DNA from: Arthrobacter sp. U41
GTDB taxonomy: Bacteria; Actinomycetota; Actinomycetes; Actinomycetales; Micrococcaceae
Assembly: GCF_007679325.1 (NCBI RefSeq)
Contig: NZ_VEGI01000004.1
Coordinates: forward strand, 248,001-312,000
DNA length: 64,000 bases
Direction: 5' to 3'
The position numbers and the translations under genes were made by a program. The notes beneath the pieces were generated by a model. It ran no database searches, had not been told where the DNA came from, and saw only the letters and a list, made by a program, of their open reading frames with translations. Position 1 is the stretch's first letter. Each line of letters starts with the position of its first letter. Positions 28,460 through 37,140 of the stretch are shown here, piece by piece.

Positions 28460-29287
28460 CTATTTCTCGCTGTGCTTGAGCACTTCCGGGATCAGTGCCC
28501 GGACGACGTCGGGCTGGTCCGAGATGATCACGATGTCCACGCGGCGGTTTCGCTCCATCAGCGCCGGCGTGGAATCGTCGTTGACCTGCCGAGCGGAGCC
28601 GAAGGCGACGGCGCCGATGGTTGACGGGGCGATGCCGCCGCGATCGACCATAAAGCGCAGCACATTCACGGCCCGGGCCGAGGACAGCTCCCAGGTTGAC
28701 GGGTAGGCGGTCACCCCGTTGGCGGCGTGGCCTTCGACCATGATCTCCAGGGCCGCCGGGCCGAGGATGGGCGAGATGATTTTCAGGACCTGGGAGGCCC
28801 GCGCTGTCAGTTCCGGCCGGTCCGGTGCGAAAAAGGTCTGCGAGCCGACCAGTTTGACCGTGAGTCCGCGCTGGTCGATCTGGAATTCAACGTTCTCGGT
28901 GAGCCCGGCGGCGGCCAGGCCGGCCTTCATCTTCGCTTCAAGTGCCCGCAGCCGGTCCACTTCCTTCAGGGCCGCTTCGAGTGCGTCGGGCGCTTGCGTC
29001 TCCTTTGCCGCCGCCTGCGCGGCGAAGGCCTCAAGGTTTTCGTCCACGAATTCCGGCGGGACTACCGTGCCCTCGGCGGTGTCCACGGTTTCGCTCGCGA
29101 CCGCGCCAAAGCCGGTGGCGAGTGAATTGCGGAGCTTCTCGAATTTGTTCGCATCCACGGTGGACATGGCGTAGAGGACGATGAACAGGCACATAAGCAC
29201 CGTGACCATGTCCATGTAGGATGCCATCCAGCGTTCGTCGACGTGGTGCTCTTCGGGTTTCTTGCGGGGGCGACGGCGGCCACTCAC
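28460..29287 (-). CDS. motB: Flagellar motor stator protein MotB
   Basis: A 275-residue stator protein. One helix at about 24-44 (SYMDMVTVLMCLFIVLYAMS) contains the proton-carrying aspartate; after a plug/linker region with a coiled-coil look, residues about 150-265 form an OmpA-like peptidoglycan-binding domain (IMVEGHAANGV, SARAVNVLRFMVD, NRRVDIVI). It anchors the MotA proton channel to the wall. It overlaps motA by four bases. The fliL gene commonly found next to motB is absent. Confidence 0.95.
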   Translation of the reverse strand: MSGRRRPRKKPEEHHVDERWMASYMDMVTVLMCLFIVLYAMSTVDANKFEKLRNSLATGFGAVASETVDTAEGTVVPPEFVDENLEAFAAQAAAKETQAPDALEAALKEVDRLRALEAKMKAGLAAAGLTENVEFQIDQRGLTVKLVGSQTFFAPDRPELTARASQVLKIISPILGPAALEIMVEGHAANGVTAYPSTWELSSARAVNVLRFMVDRGGIAPSTIGAVAFGSARQVNDDSTPALMERNRRVDIVIISDQPDVVRALIPEVLKHSEK

Positions 29288-30099
29288 GCGGCGCTGTCCA
29301 TCGTTTCGGCGTCGCCGGCCGTTGCCTTGCGGCCGCTTCCGGAGCTCTTGAGCTGGTGCTCCGGAACCATGGAGCGGAGACGTTCGGCAAGCAGCAGCGG
29401 CTGGGCGCCGGCCTGCACGGCCAGCATGCCCTCCATCAGCAGCGTCCGGCGTTCAATGTCCAGCTCGGACAGCCGGGCCAGGCGGGAACTGAACGGCAGC
29501 CAGATGAAGTTGGCGGACAGCAGGCCCCAGAGCGTGGCGACGAACGCGGCGGCAATCATGTGCCCCAGTTCGTCCGGCTGGGACAGGTTTTCCAGGACGT
29601 GGGTCAGGGAGACGACAGTTCCGACGATGCCGACGGTGGGGGCGTAACCGCCGAGGGACGCGAAGAACTTCGACGCGGAATGGTCGCTGCGCGCCTTTGT
29701 GTCGATCTCATCCTCCATCTGCATCCGGAGGTCTTCGGCGTCGGTGCCGTCGGCGATGTTCTGCAGGGCCCGGGCCAGGAAGGGATCGTTGACGCTGGCC
29801 GCTTCTTCCTCGAGGGACAGAAGGCCCTCGCTGCGCGCCTTTTCCGCGAACCGGACCATCTGGTCGATGCTGTCCTGCGGCTTCGCTGTTTTCCCCATGA
29901 ACATTCCCGGCACGGCCTTGAATGCCTGGATGACGTCTTTGAGGGTGTTCCCGGCCAGCCCGATGGCCAGGGTGGCCCCGAACACGAGGATCATCGGGGC
30001 GGGGAGCAGTAGCGAGGAGAGGCTGCCGCCTTCCAGCAGGACCATCACGATGAGGGAGCCAAAGGCGAGGAGCAGTCCTATGACTGTTGCGGGATCCAT
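29284..30099 (-). CDS. motA: Flagellar motor stator protein MotA
   Basis: A 271-residue four-helix protein of the MotA/ExbB family, beginning MDPATVIGLLLAFGSLIVMV. The cytoplasmic loop between helices 2 and 3 (about 60-150) contains the charged residues that contact FliG, and GGYAPTVGIVGTVVSLTHVL is the conserved helix 3 segment. With MotB it converts proton flow into rotation. It follows flbD by three bases. Confidence 0.95.
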   Translation of the reverse strand: MDPATVIGLLLAFGSLIVMVLLEGGSLSSLLLPAPMILVFGATLAIGLAGNTLKDVIQAFKAVPGMFMGKTAKPQDSIDQMVRFAEKARSEGLLSLEEEAASVNDPFLARALQNIADGTDAEDLRMQMEDEIDTKARSDHSASKFFASLGGYAPTVGIVGTVVSLTHVLENLSQPDELGHMIAAAFVATLWGLLSANFIWLPFSSRLARLSELDIERRTLLMEGMLAVQAGAQPLLLAERLRSMVPEHQLKSSGSGRKATAGDAETMDSAA

Positions 30100-30102
30100 G
30101 GA

Positions 30103-30393
30103 TTACTTTCTTGGTGGCTCAGGTGCGGGGCGGCGGCCGCCGCCGTCGTCAGGGTCCGACGGCGGCACGAGGCTTAACGGGTATCCCGTCACGGCGGGAA
30201 AGTCCCGTGCCTTGCTCAGGACGTACGCCCGGTAGTCGGCGATGAGTTCGACTACCTCCGCGAGGCTTTCCAGCACCACGTACGCGGCGCCGTCGAGGGT
30301 CACCAGATGGGTGTCCGGGCTCTCGTGGATGCGCTCGATCAAATCCGGATTGACCGCGAAGCGCGTTCCGTTGAGGCGTGTGACGACGATCAT
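30103..30393 (-). CDS. flbD: FlbD/SwrD family flagellar protein
   Basis: A 96-residue protein starting MIVVTRLNGTRFAVNPDLIE, the hallmark of the FlbD/SwrD family; a Pro/Gly/Asp-rich tail follows residue about 75. In Bacillus the homolog SwrD raises motor torque, fitting its place directly before motA. It heads a flbD-motA-motB unit with a FliA-type promoter about 45 bases upstream. Confidence 0.88.
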   Translation of the reverse strand: MIVVTRLNGTRFAVNPDLIERIHESPDTHLVTLDGAAYVVLESLAEVVELIADYRAYVLSKARDFPAVTGYPLSLVPPSDPDDGGGRRPAPEPPRK

Positions 30394-30438
30394 GGGCCGA
30401 TTCTGCTCTGTTAGTAGGGGGCGGTGTTCTTGTAGTTA

Positions 30439-30465
30439 CTGTCGGCATCCCGGGCATATCCGTTA
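30439..30465 (-). promoter_or_regulatory. FliA-type promoter before flbD-motAB
   Basis: Minus strand: TAACGGAT (30458-30465), 11 bases, GCCGACAG (30439-30446). The -35 octamer is identical to the one before flgN2-flgK. The predicted leader is about 38 bases. Confidence 0.68.
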
Positions 30466-30610
30466 GGCGTGGGCCGATTGCGTCTCCGGAAACGCGACTT
30501 GGTGCCGTAATACGCATCACATTCGGGCCTGATGGCTACAGTAAGCTGTCGACACCAGGCGATGCGGGTTCGAACAATCGTCAAAACTACCGAAACATGG
30601 GGGCGTCTTC

Positions 30611-32122
30611 GTGGCATCGCAGAGGCTTGGCGCGATCGGGAGCTTCGTCCCGCGGGGCTCCAATCTGCCCCAGCGGGCGTGGGCTTTCCGGCACCGGATG
30701 ATTGTCCTTTTCGCCCTTGCCTCCTCCCTGGCCGTCGCGGTCTTTGCTTTGTTCCAGGGCGTCGAACCCGGGCATGCGCTCCTGGAGGCGGCCGCGCCGG
30801 TCCTGTTGGCGGCCGTTTCGTGGAGCGCCCGCTGGGGCCGCCGGATCCGTGCCTCCCTAACCTCGGTGGCACTGATGCTGGTCGCGGCCAGTGCCGTCCA
30901 CTCGTCGGGCGCCATCGAAGCACATTTTCTGTTTTTCATCATGGTGCCGATTGTGGCCCTCTATGAGGACTGGACTCCGCTCGCCACCGCCGCGGCGGTG
31001 GTCTTCGCCCACCACGGCGTCGTCGGGATTCTGGCACCCCACCACCTCTACAACCACCCTGCCGCGCTGCAGGATCCCCTGGCGTGGGGGCTCATTCACA
31101 GTGCCCTCTTCCTCGCGATCTGTGCCACGAGCATTGTGCACTGGACCATCCACGAACGGGCCCGGGCCGAGGAGAACATCCTCCTGGACCGGCTCGCCAG
31201 CCAGGCCCTGCACGATCCGCTGACCGGACTGGCCAACCGCACGCTGTTGCACGAGCGGCTCAGTGCCGCCAGTGCAGCGGGCGCGCTCCGGGGTGAGCCC
31301 CTGCTGGTGCTCTCCGTGGACATCGACGGGTTCAAACCCGTGAATGATTCTTATGGCCATGCCGCCGGTGATGCCCTGTTGCTTGAGCTGGCACGGCGCA
31401 TCCAGGCCTGCTGCCGGGCCGGGGACACCGCGGCGCGGACCGGCGGCGACGAATTCACCCTGCTGCTGCCTGGTTCGGACGGCAACGTGGCAGCGGGGAT
31501 GGCCCGTCGGGTCATGAAGGCCGTGGCGGAGCCGGTCCAGGTGGCCGGGACGGAACTCCACATGACAGCAAGCGTGGGGGTCGCGCTCGGCTCGGGCGCC
31601 GAAAAGATCGAGGACCTGCTGGAGTGGGCCGATCAGGCCATGTACGCGGCGAAGCACGCCGGCAGGGGTCGGTATGTCGTCTACGACGGGCTGCGCACTT
31701 CAGATTCCGGCTGCACCCTGCGCGTCCGGCCGGACCAGGCCCGTTCCTGGGCCGCGTACACCAGGAGGCTGCGGGACCAGATTGCCACCGCCAAGCGTGT
31801 TGGCCGGCTGCCGGAACAAACCCGAGGGCCGGAGACGGCACGGCGGACACTGGAGTCCCTGCTGGCCGCCATCGATCAGCTGCCCTCCGGCACGCATCCC
31901 ACCGGAATGCTTCTTCCGGAGCGGACTGCGCTTCAGGAGTTCGTCTTCCATCATGAACTGGTCCAGCAATGGACCGACTCGCTGACCCTCCGGGAGATCC
32001 TCAACGTGCCGCGCCCGGCTGAGGCCACGTCCTTCTGGGAGGCACTGCGGGGTACGGTGACGGACCCGGAGACCAGCAGCGCTGCGGAGACCGGGCCTCT
32101 GGGCGTTACGGCCGCGAGCTGA
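30611..32122 (+). CDS. Membrane-bound diguanylate cyclase (GGDEF)
   Basis: A 503-residue protein: five to six transmembrane helices at about 28-180, a GGDEF domain at about 190-345 with the active site GGDEF at 278-282, and an allosteric I-site RAGD at 269-272, five residues before it. It should make cyclic di-GMP and be product-inhibited. A C-terminal extension of about 155 residues (from about 350) has no domain I recognise. The start is a GTG with a GGGGG run before it. Placement inside the flagellar island suggests it tunes motility. Confidence 0.9.
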   Translation: MASQRLGAIGSFVPRGSNLPQRAWAFRHRMIVLFALASSLAVAVFALFQGVEPGHALLEAAAPVLLAAVSWSARWGRRIRASLTSVALMLVAASAVHSSGAIEAHFLFFIMVPIVALYEDWTPLATAAAVVFAHHGVVGILAPHHLYNHPAALQDPLAWGLIHSALFLAICATSIVHWTIHERARAEENILLDRLASQALHDPLTGLANRTLLHERLSAASAAGALRGEPLLVLSVDIDGFKPVNDSYGHAAGDALLLELARRIQACCRAGDTAARTGGDEFTLLLPGSDGNVAAGMARRVMKAVAEPVQVAGTELHMTASVGVALGSGAEKIEDLLEWADQAMYAAKHAGRGRYVVYDGLRTSDSGCTLRVRPDQARSWAAYTRRLRDQIATAKRVGRLPEQTRGPETARRTLESLLAAIDQLPSGTHPTGMLLPERTALQEFVFHHELVQQWTDSLTLREILNVPRPAEATSFWEALRGTVTDPETSSAAETGPLGVTAAS

Positions 32123-32155
32123 CCGCCGGATTGAAGCCGGGGAGCTGGCGGATCG

Positions 32156-33136
32156 TCAGGCGCGAAGCCCGTGGACGAACTCAAGCTTGTCGATCACCCC
32201 GTCTGGGAGGACGAACGGGTAGAGATCGTCCTTTCCCATGCTCCGGTTGACCTGGTTCAGGGCAACCGAGAGCGGCAACCATTCGGTTTCCACGAGGTCG
32301 CGGAACTGGTTAGCCTCCGGTGCCTTCGGGATCAGGCCGAATTCCCGGGCGGTCTCAACGGTGTCGCAGATGTGCAGATAGTGGGCGAAGGACTCGGCGA
32401 AATCCTCGTACGGGTGCATGGTGGCGTACCGCGAGATGTACCGCTGTTCCCAGTCCGCGGGGGCGCCTTCGGAGTAGTGGCGGTCAATCTCTGCCTGGTA
32501 GTCCTTGGTGTCGTCGCCGAAAAGATCCCGGGCCTCGCGGGTCAGCTCGTCATGGCTGAAGACGAGAGCGTCCTCAAAATAGTGCCCCACCTCGTGCCGG
32601 AAATGACCCAGCATGGTGCGGTACGGCTCATCGAGCTGGGCGCGCATCCTTTCGCGGTAGGCGTCGTCGCTCTCCGCGAGGTCAATGGTGATGATCCCGC
32701 CGGCATGGCCGATGACCACGTTCTCGTGGACGCTGGACAGCAGGTCGAACGCCAGGCCCTTGTCAGGATCCTCCGCGCGGGTGATGATCGGCAGGCCCAG
32801 CGCAGCCAGCTCGGAGATGAGCTGGCGCTTGGCCCGCTCAGCCACCATGAACTGCGAAAGGCCTTTGGCGTCGCCGTCGTTGGGACGGGTACGCGTGAGG
32901 TCGCAGCTGAAGCACTGGCCGCCGTCCGTCGGGGCAAGCCACGTGCAACCGGAGAGCAAGAGATTCGCGCAGATGTACCACTCTGTGTCCGAGGAGTCCC
33001 GGTACCGCCCTTGCCCGTCCACCGCGACGATCGCGCGCAGCTCCCGATGGTATCCGAGGTTCGTTCCGCAGCGCAGGCAGGCCGAATTTTCGAAGAACAC
33101 GGCCGAGCCGCAGGCACTGCAGGATTGTTTTTTCAC
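32156..33136 (-). CDS. Zinc-ribbon putative metallopeptidase
   Basis: A 326-residue protein. It has an N-terminal zinc ribbon (Cys 6, 9, 20, 23), a second cysteine set (56, 64, 75, 78), and the zincin motif HEVGH at 181-185; a later DFAESFAHYLH segment likely supplies the third ligand. This matches the putative zinc-binding metallopeptidase family (often called DUF2248-like), whose substrate is unknown. No signal peptide, so it is probably cytoplasmic. It lies convergent with the GGDEF gene and divergent from arr. Confidence 0.82.
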   Translation of the reverse strand: MKKQSCSACGSAVFFENSACLRCGTNLGYHRELRAIVAVDGQGRYRDSSDTEWYICANLLLSGCTWLAPTDGGQCFSCDLTRTRPNDGDAKGLSQFMVAERAKRQLISELAALGLPIITRAEDPDKGLAFDLLSSVHENVVIGHAGGIITIDLAESDDAYRERMRAQLDEPYRTMLGHFRHEVGHYFEDALVFSHDELTREARDLFGDDTKDYQAEIDRHYSEGAPADWEQRYISRYATMHPYEDFAESFAHYLHICDTVETAREFGLIPKAPEANQFRDLVETEWLPLSVALNQVNRSMGKDDLYPFVLPDGVIDKLEFVHGLRA

Positions 33137-33197
33137 CTCACGATCCTACCGTTGCCTGCGCCGGGCTAGAGTGGATGCCAACTTCGAGGAGGTGTGC

Positions 33198-33623
33198 ATG
33201 GAGAACGACTCTTTGCCGTCCGAGGCCAGGGACCCCGGGCCCTTTTTCCACGGCACGAAGGCTCGCCTGTTGCCGGGGGACTTGCTGGAGCCCGGCTATA
33301 GCTCGAATTTCGGTGAGCGAAAGACGGCCAACTACATCTATCTGACCGCCACCCTTGATGCCGCTACCTGGGGCGCGGAACTGGGAGTGGGCGAGGGACC
33401 CGGCAGAATCTACCGGGTGGAGCCCACCGGCCCGTTTGAGGATGACCCCAATCTGACGGACAAGAAGTTCCCGGGCAACCCCACGAGGTCGTACCGCACC
33501 AGGGAGCCGCTGCGGGTGGTTGACGAGGTGGTGGACTGGCAGCCGCACTCCCCCGAGGCGCTTCAAAACATGCGGAACCACCTGGAAGAACTCAAGCGGC
33601 GCGGCATCGAGGCAATCAACTGA
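33198..33623 (+). CDS. arr: Rifampin ADP-ribosyltransferase (Arr family)
   Basis: A 141-residue Arr-family enzyme: PFFHGTKARL, NYIYLTATLDAATWGAEL, GRIYRVEPTG and NPTRSYRTREPLRV are characteristic. Arr uses NAD+ to ADP-ribosylate rifamycins at the C23 hydroxyl, inactivating them; chromosomal copies are common in soil actinobacteria. AGGAGG precedes the ATG at 33198. It is a stand-alone gene between the peptidase gene and flgE, ending at a shared terminator. Confidence 0.9.
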   Translation: MENDSLPSEARDPGPFFHGTKARLLPGDLLEPGYSSNFGERKTANYIYLTATLDAATWGAELGVGEGPGRIYRVEPTGPFEDDPNLTDKKFPGNPTRSYRTREPLRVVDEVVDWQPHSPEALQNMRNHLEELKRRGIEAIN

Positions 33624-33642
33624 AGCCCCGCGCAACGCGACC

Positions 33643-33682
33643 CGGCCCGAGTCCGCGGACATTGATCCGCAGACTCGGGCCG
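33643..33682. terminator. Bidirectional terminator between arr and flgE
   Basis: CGGCCCGAGTC (33643-33653) pairs perfectly with GACTCGGGCCG (33672-33682); the stem continues through GCGGA/TCCGC with single-base bulges and a loop of about six bases. It serves both convergent genes. Confidence 0.75.
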
Positions 33683-33704
33683 GAGCCACTCATGAGACAG
33701 CCGG

Positions 33705-34868
33705 TTAGCGCTTGAGGTTGCCCAGCTCCTGCAGAACCTCGTCCGAGGTGGTGATGATGCGGGCGTTGGCCTGGAAGCCTCGCTGGGCGACGATCAGGTT
33801 GGTGAATTCCTGGGAAAGGTCCACGTTGGACATTTCCAGGGACCCGCCGGAAAGGCTGCCGATGCCGGCGTCGCCCGCTCCGCCCAGCTGCACGCCACCG
33901 GAGTTGGCGGTGGCGACGTAGGAGGAACCGCCAGTCTTCTCCAGACCCGAGGGATTGGTGAAATTGGCAAGTGCGATCTTGGCGAGGACCTGCTTCACGC
34001 CGTTGCTGAAGGAGCCGATCACGGAGCCGTCGTTGCCGAGGGTGTAGGACTCCAGTTTGCCAGCGGCGGATCCGTTCTGGCCGCTGACCGCGAGGGACGT
34101 CATCCCGGCGAAGGAGGAGACCTCGGGAAGGTTGACCGTGATGCCGCCGACCGTCAGCGGGCCGCCGCTGGTCAGCTTCCCGTTGGTGAAGCCCAGAGTC
34201 GCCGTTCCCGTGCTGCCGTTTTCGTCCGCCCCGGTCACGTTCCAGCTGTTGCCCGACCCGGTGAAGGTAAGGGTGAGGTTCCGCTCGGCGCCGGTGGCGT
34301 CGTAGACCTTGACGACGCGTTCCAGCGTGCCGCCCTCGCTCGGCAGGTTGCCGTCCACGGTGACAGCGTTCGTGGACACTGCGGGCACCAGGTTGTTGGC
34401 ATTCAGGGCGAGGTCACCGACCGGCCCGCCGGTGTTAACCACACCGCTGACGGCCGTCCAGCCCTGCAGGATGCCGCCGTCGGGGCTGACCAGCTGCCCG
34501 GCGGCGTCGGGACTGAAGGCGCCGGCGCGGGTGAAGAGCTGCTGGCCGCCCTTGCTGGTGACGAAGAAGCCGTCGCCGGAGATCATCATGTCCGTGGCGC
34601 GGCCGGTGCTCTGCGAGGAGCCCTGGGCGAAGTTGGTGCTGACGCCGGCGACGCGGACGCCGAGGCCGATCTGCGCGGGGTTGCTGCCGCCGGCTTCGGC
34701 CTGCGGGCCGGCGGCGCCCTGCGTCATCTGGGACAGGGTGTCCTGGAACTGGGTGGACGACGCCTTGAAGCCGGCCGTGTTGACGTTGGCGATGTTGTTG
34801 CCAGTGACGTCCAGCATTGTCTGGTGGGCGCGGAGGCCGGAGATTCCGGAGTACAGCGAGCGGAGCAT
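33705..34868 (-). CDS. flgE: Flagellar hook protein FlgE
   Basis: A 387-residue hook protein. The N-terminus MLRSLYSGISGLRAHQTMLD and ANVNTAGFKASSTQF are the flagellar-rod/hook signature; the C-terminus has NVDLSQEFTNLIVAQRGFQA, the coiled D0 helix. It follows flgD by 31 bp and is the last gene of the flgB operon. The ATG at 34868 has AAAGG upstream; a longer frame reaching 35045 lies over flgD and is not real. Confidence 0.95.
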   Translation of the reverse strand: MLRSLYSGISGLRAHQTMLDVTGNNIANVNTAGFKASSTQFQDTLSQMTQGAAGPQAEAGGSNPAQIGLGVRVAGVSTNFAQGSSQSTGRATDMMISGDGFFVTSKGGQQLFTRAGAFSPDAAGQLVSPDGGILQGWTAVSGVVNTGGPVGDLALNANNLVPAVSTNAVTVDGNLPSEGGTLERVVKVYDATGAERNLTLTFTGSGNSWNVTGADENGSTGTATLGFTNGKLTSGGPLTVGGITVNLPEVSSFAGMTSLAVSGQNGSAAGKLESYTLGNDGSVIGSFSNGVKQVLAKIALANFTNPSGLEKTGGSSYVATANSGGVQLGGAGDAGIGSLSGGSLEMSNVDLSQEFTNLIVAQRGFQANARIITTSDEVLQELGNLKR

Positions 34869-34899
34869 GGGAACTGCCTTTCTACGGGTGGAAAACTGG

Positions 34900-35334
34900 T
34901 CAGGAAACGGCCGGAGCGGTGAGCCCGGTGATGGAGTCGAGAGGGATGGAGAGGTCGCCGACCTTGACGGTCGGAACTGCTCCGGAGTAGGACACGGAGC
35001 TGGCGATGCCCGTGCCGGTGGTGCCGTCACCGAGCGTGTAGTCAACCGACTGGCCCACCAGCTGGGCTGCGGCCTGCCGCATCTGCAGGGAGAACCCTTC
35101 CTGGCTGTTGGTGGTCAGTTCCTGCATCTTCTCCATCATGGAGAGCTGGATGGTCTGGCTCATCATCTGGTTGGTGTCCATGGGTGCGCTCGGGTTCTGG
35201 TTCTTGAGCTGGGCTACCAGGAGGGACATAAAGACCTCCGAATCCATGGTCTGCACGGGTGCCCGCACGGCGGCTGCCTGCGAGGTCTCCCCCGCGGCTG
35301 TGACCGGCTGCGGGGCGATGGGCTGGATCGTCAT
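34900..35334 (-). CDS. flgD: Flagellar hook-capping protein FlgD
   Basis: A 144-residue protein with the FlgD N-terminal motif SEVFMSLLVAQLKNQNPSAP and TIQLSMMEKMQELT. It scaffolds hook assembly at the growing tip and is later discarded. It is shorter than enterobacterial FlgD (about 230) because the C-terminal Ig-like/tudor part is reduced, a common Gram-positive form. It follows fliK by 18 bp. Confidence 0.92.
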   Translation of the reverse strand: MTIQPIAPQPVTAAGETSQAAAVRAPVQTMDSEVFMSLLVAQLKNQNPSAPMDTNQMMSQTIQLSMMEKMQELTTNSQEGFSLQMRQAAAQLVGQSVDYTLGDGTTGTGIASSVSYSGAVPTVKVGDLSIPLDSITGLTAPAVS

Positions 35335-35352
35335 GAGTCGCGTTCCTTCGTG

Positions 35353-37140
35353 TCAGACAAGAATGTCGAGGGTTGTTTGGGGGCCGTTCAGGATCCTGGC
35401 GTTGCGCAGTGCCGCGCCATCGGCCAGGGCGTCCCAGCGGTGGCCTGGGCGCTGATCGCCCGGGCCGTTGCGGTTACCCGGTGCGGAGCCGGAGTTCCGC
35501 CCGTCCGTGCCGGAGTCCTGGCCGGTACCGTCCCGTGCGGCGCTGCCCGGCCCGCTGTGCTCGGAGACGTCCAGGCTTGCCCCGAATCCGGCATCAGCAA
35601 GTTCCTTGCGGAGTTCCGGCAGGATCCCGCGGATGGCCTCACGCCCGGCGTCGCCCGGGGCGAAGAGCTCGATTCGCACCCCGGCGGCGTCGATCTGCGC
35701 CCGGACCGTCATCGGGCCAAGGTCCTCCGGGGTCACCTGCAGCGTCATGATGTGCTGTCCCTGCGGCGCCCCGGCGAGGGTGAAGAGCGGCTTCGCCAGC
35801 TGCGGCTGGAGCGTCGCTCCCGGCTGGGGCGCGGCCGGAACCGCAGGTTGTGGAGCGGCAGCGGCTGACGACGTCGGCTGGTTCACCGGTGCTGCGGCAG
35901 CGGTTCCGGCTGCCGCGAGCGCGTCGGCGGGAGCCGCCGCGGGTGCAGCAGCCGATGCTGCGGCGGGAGCGGCTGCCGGGGTGGTTTCTGTGCGGGTGCC
36001 GGACGTGCCGCCCTCGGCGAGCGCAGTGCCCGGGAGGCCGGCGCCCGGGAAAGATGCGGCGGTGCTGGCGGCCGCGCCGGTGGCCGCGACGGCGGTCGGC
36101 GGTGCCGAGGCGGGGGCAGGTGACGCTGGTGCTGCTGTTCCCGCAGGTGCCGCTGGTGTGGCGGCCGTTGTGCCGGCCGGGATGGCCGCAGTTGCCGCAG
36201 GTGCCGCAGCTGCGGGGGCAACGGTTTGCGCCGGCCAGGGCTCCCGGACTGCGCCGGTGGTGCCCGGAACCGGAGCAGGTGTCGCGGGCGCTGCCGTTGG
36301 GGCATGGGAAGGAGCCGAAGAACGGTTCTGCGTGCCGGCGGGTTGCTGCGCCGGGATGGCAGCTCTTGCCGTCCTGCCGTCCGGCACTCCGGCGGCGGCA
36401 CCTGCGCCAGCGACGGCACCCATGCCGGAAGCTGCAGCGGATCCACCCGCAGCGGGAAGTGGCTGGCCGGGGCGTACTCCGGCCAGCTCATCGGCAGCAG
36501 CCATTGCCGTCTGCCCGGTTCCGGGTGCTACGGTTCCGGGCTGAACGGTCCCGGGCTGAGAAGTTGCAGGCTGAACGGTTCCAGCCTGCTGTCCCGCCAC
36601 GGAAGCAAACCGGGGATCGAGTCCGGACTTCGGCGCCGGCGTCGCCGTCACGGGCTCGGCGGCGAGCGTCCGCGAGTGCTCCCGGCTGCCGGTCGCCGGA
36701 GCCCCGGGAACGGAAGTATCACCGGGAACAGTCGGCAGGGCATGCGGCAGACCGGCCCTGCCCGCGGCGGGCAGTTGACCGACAGCTGCCAGGTAGGGGG
36801 CGCCCGCGAGCGGCGCCGAGTTAGCAGCGTCGGCGGCGGCGGTGGTCACGGCGGACGGATCCTGCGCCGGGGCCGGTCCGCCGTCGGCTCCCCCGCCGGG
36901 CTGCTGGACATGCCCCCCGGCACCGGCGGCGGCCGGCGTGTTGATCTGGGCGCCGTCGGTCACGGCACTGCCGGCATCGGCGGTGGGTTCCTGTGCGGCG
37001 TCAGCCGTACCCTGAACGTCTTGGAGCATTGCCGCGAACGCCGTGGTGTTCGGGCTCCCGTCGGAAGACGAGCGTGCGCCCTCCTGGGCGCGGCCCTGGA
37101 CCGGCGCGGCCAGCGCGGAAGCCAGATCCATGCCTTTCAT
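35353..37140 (-). CDS. fliK: Flagellar hook-length control protein FliK
   Basis: A 595-residue protein. Residues about 30-460 are low-complexity Ala/Pro/Thr/Gly (disordered molecular-ruler part); about 470-550 form the Flg_hook domain (HIMTLQVTPEDLGPMTVRAQ, REAIRGILPELRKELADAGF). FliK measures hook length and triggers the FlhB switch. Its start overlaps the stop of the NlpC/P60 gene by four bases. Confidence 0.85.
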   Translation of the reverse strand: MKGMDLASALAAPVQGRAQEGARSSSDGSPNTTAFAAMLQDVQGTADAAQEPTADAGSAVTDGAQINTPAAAGAGGHVQQPGGGADGGPAPAQDPSAVTTAAADAANSAPLAGAPYLAAVGQLPAAGRAGLPHALPTVPGDTSVPGAPATGSREHSRTLAAEPVTATPAPKSGLDPRFASVAGQQAGTVQPATSQPGTVQPGTVAPGTGQTAMAAADELAGVRPGQPLPAAGGSAAASGMGAVAGAGAAAGVPDGRTARAAIPAQQPAGTQNRSSAPSHAPTAAPATPAPVPGTTGAVREPWPAQTVAPAAAAPAATAAIPAGTTAATPAAPAGTAAPASPAPASAPPTAVAATGAAASTAASFPGAGLPGTALAEGGTSGTRTETTPAAAPAAASAAAPAAAPADALAAAGTAAAAPVNQPTSSAAAAPQPAVPAAPQPGATLQPQLAKPLFTLAGAPQGQHIMTLQVTPEDLGPMTVRAQIDAAGVRIELFAPGDAGREAIRGILPELRKELADAGFGASLDVSEHSGPGSAARDGTGQDSGTDGRNSGSAPGNRNGPGDQRPGHRWDALADGAALRNARILNGPQTTLDILV

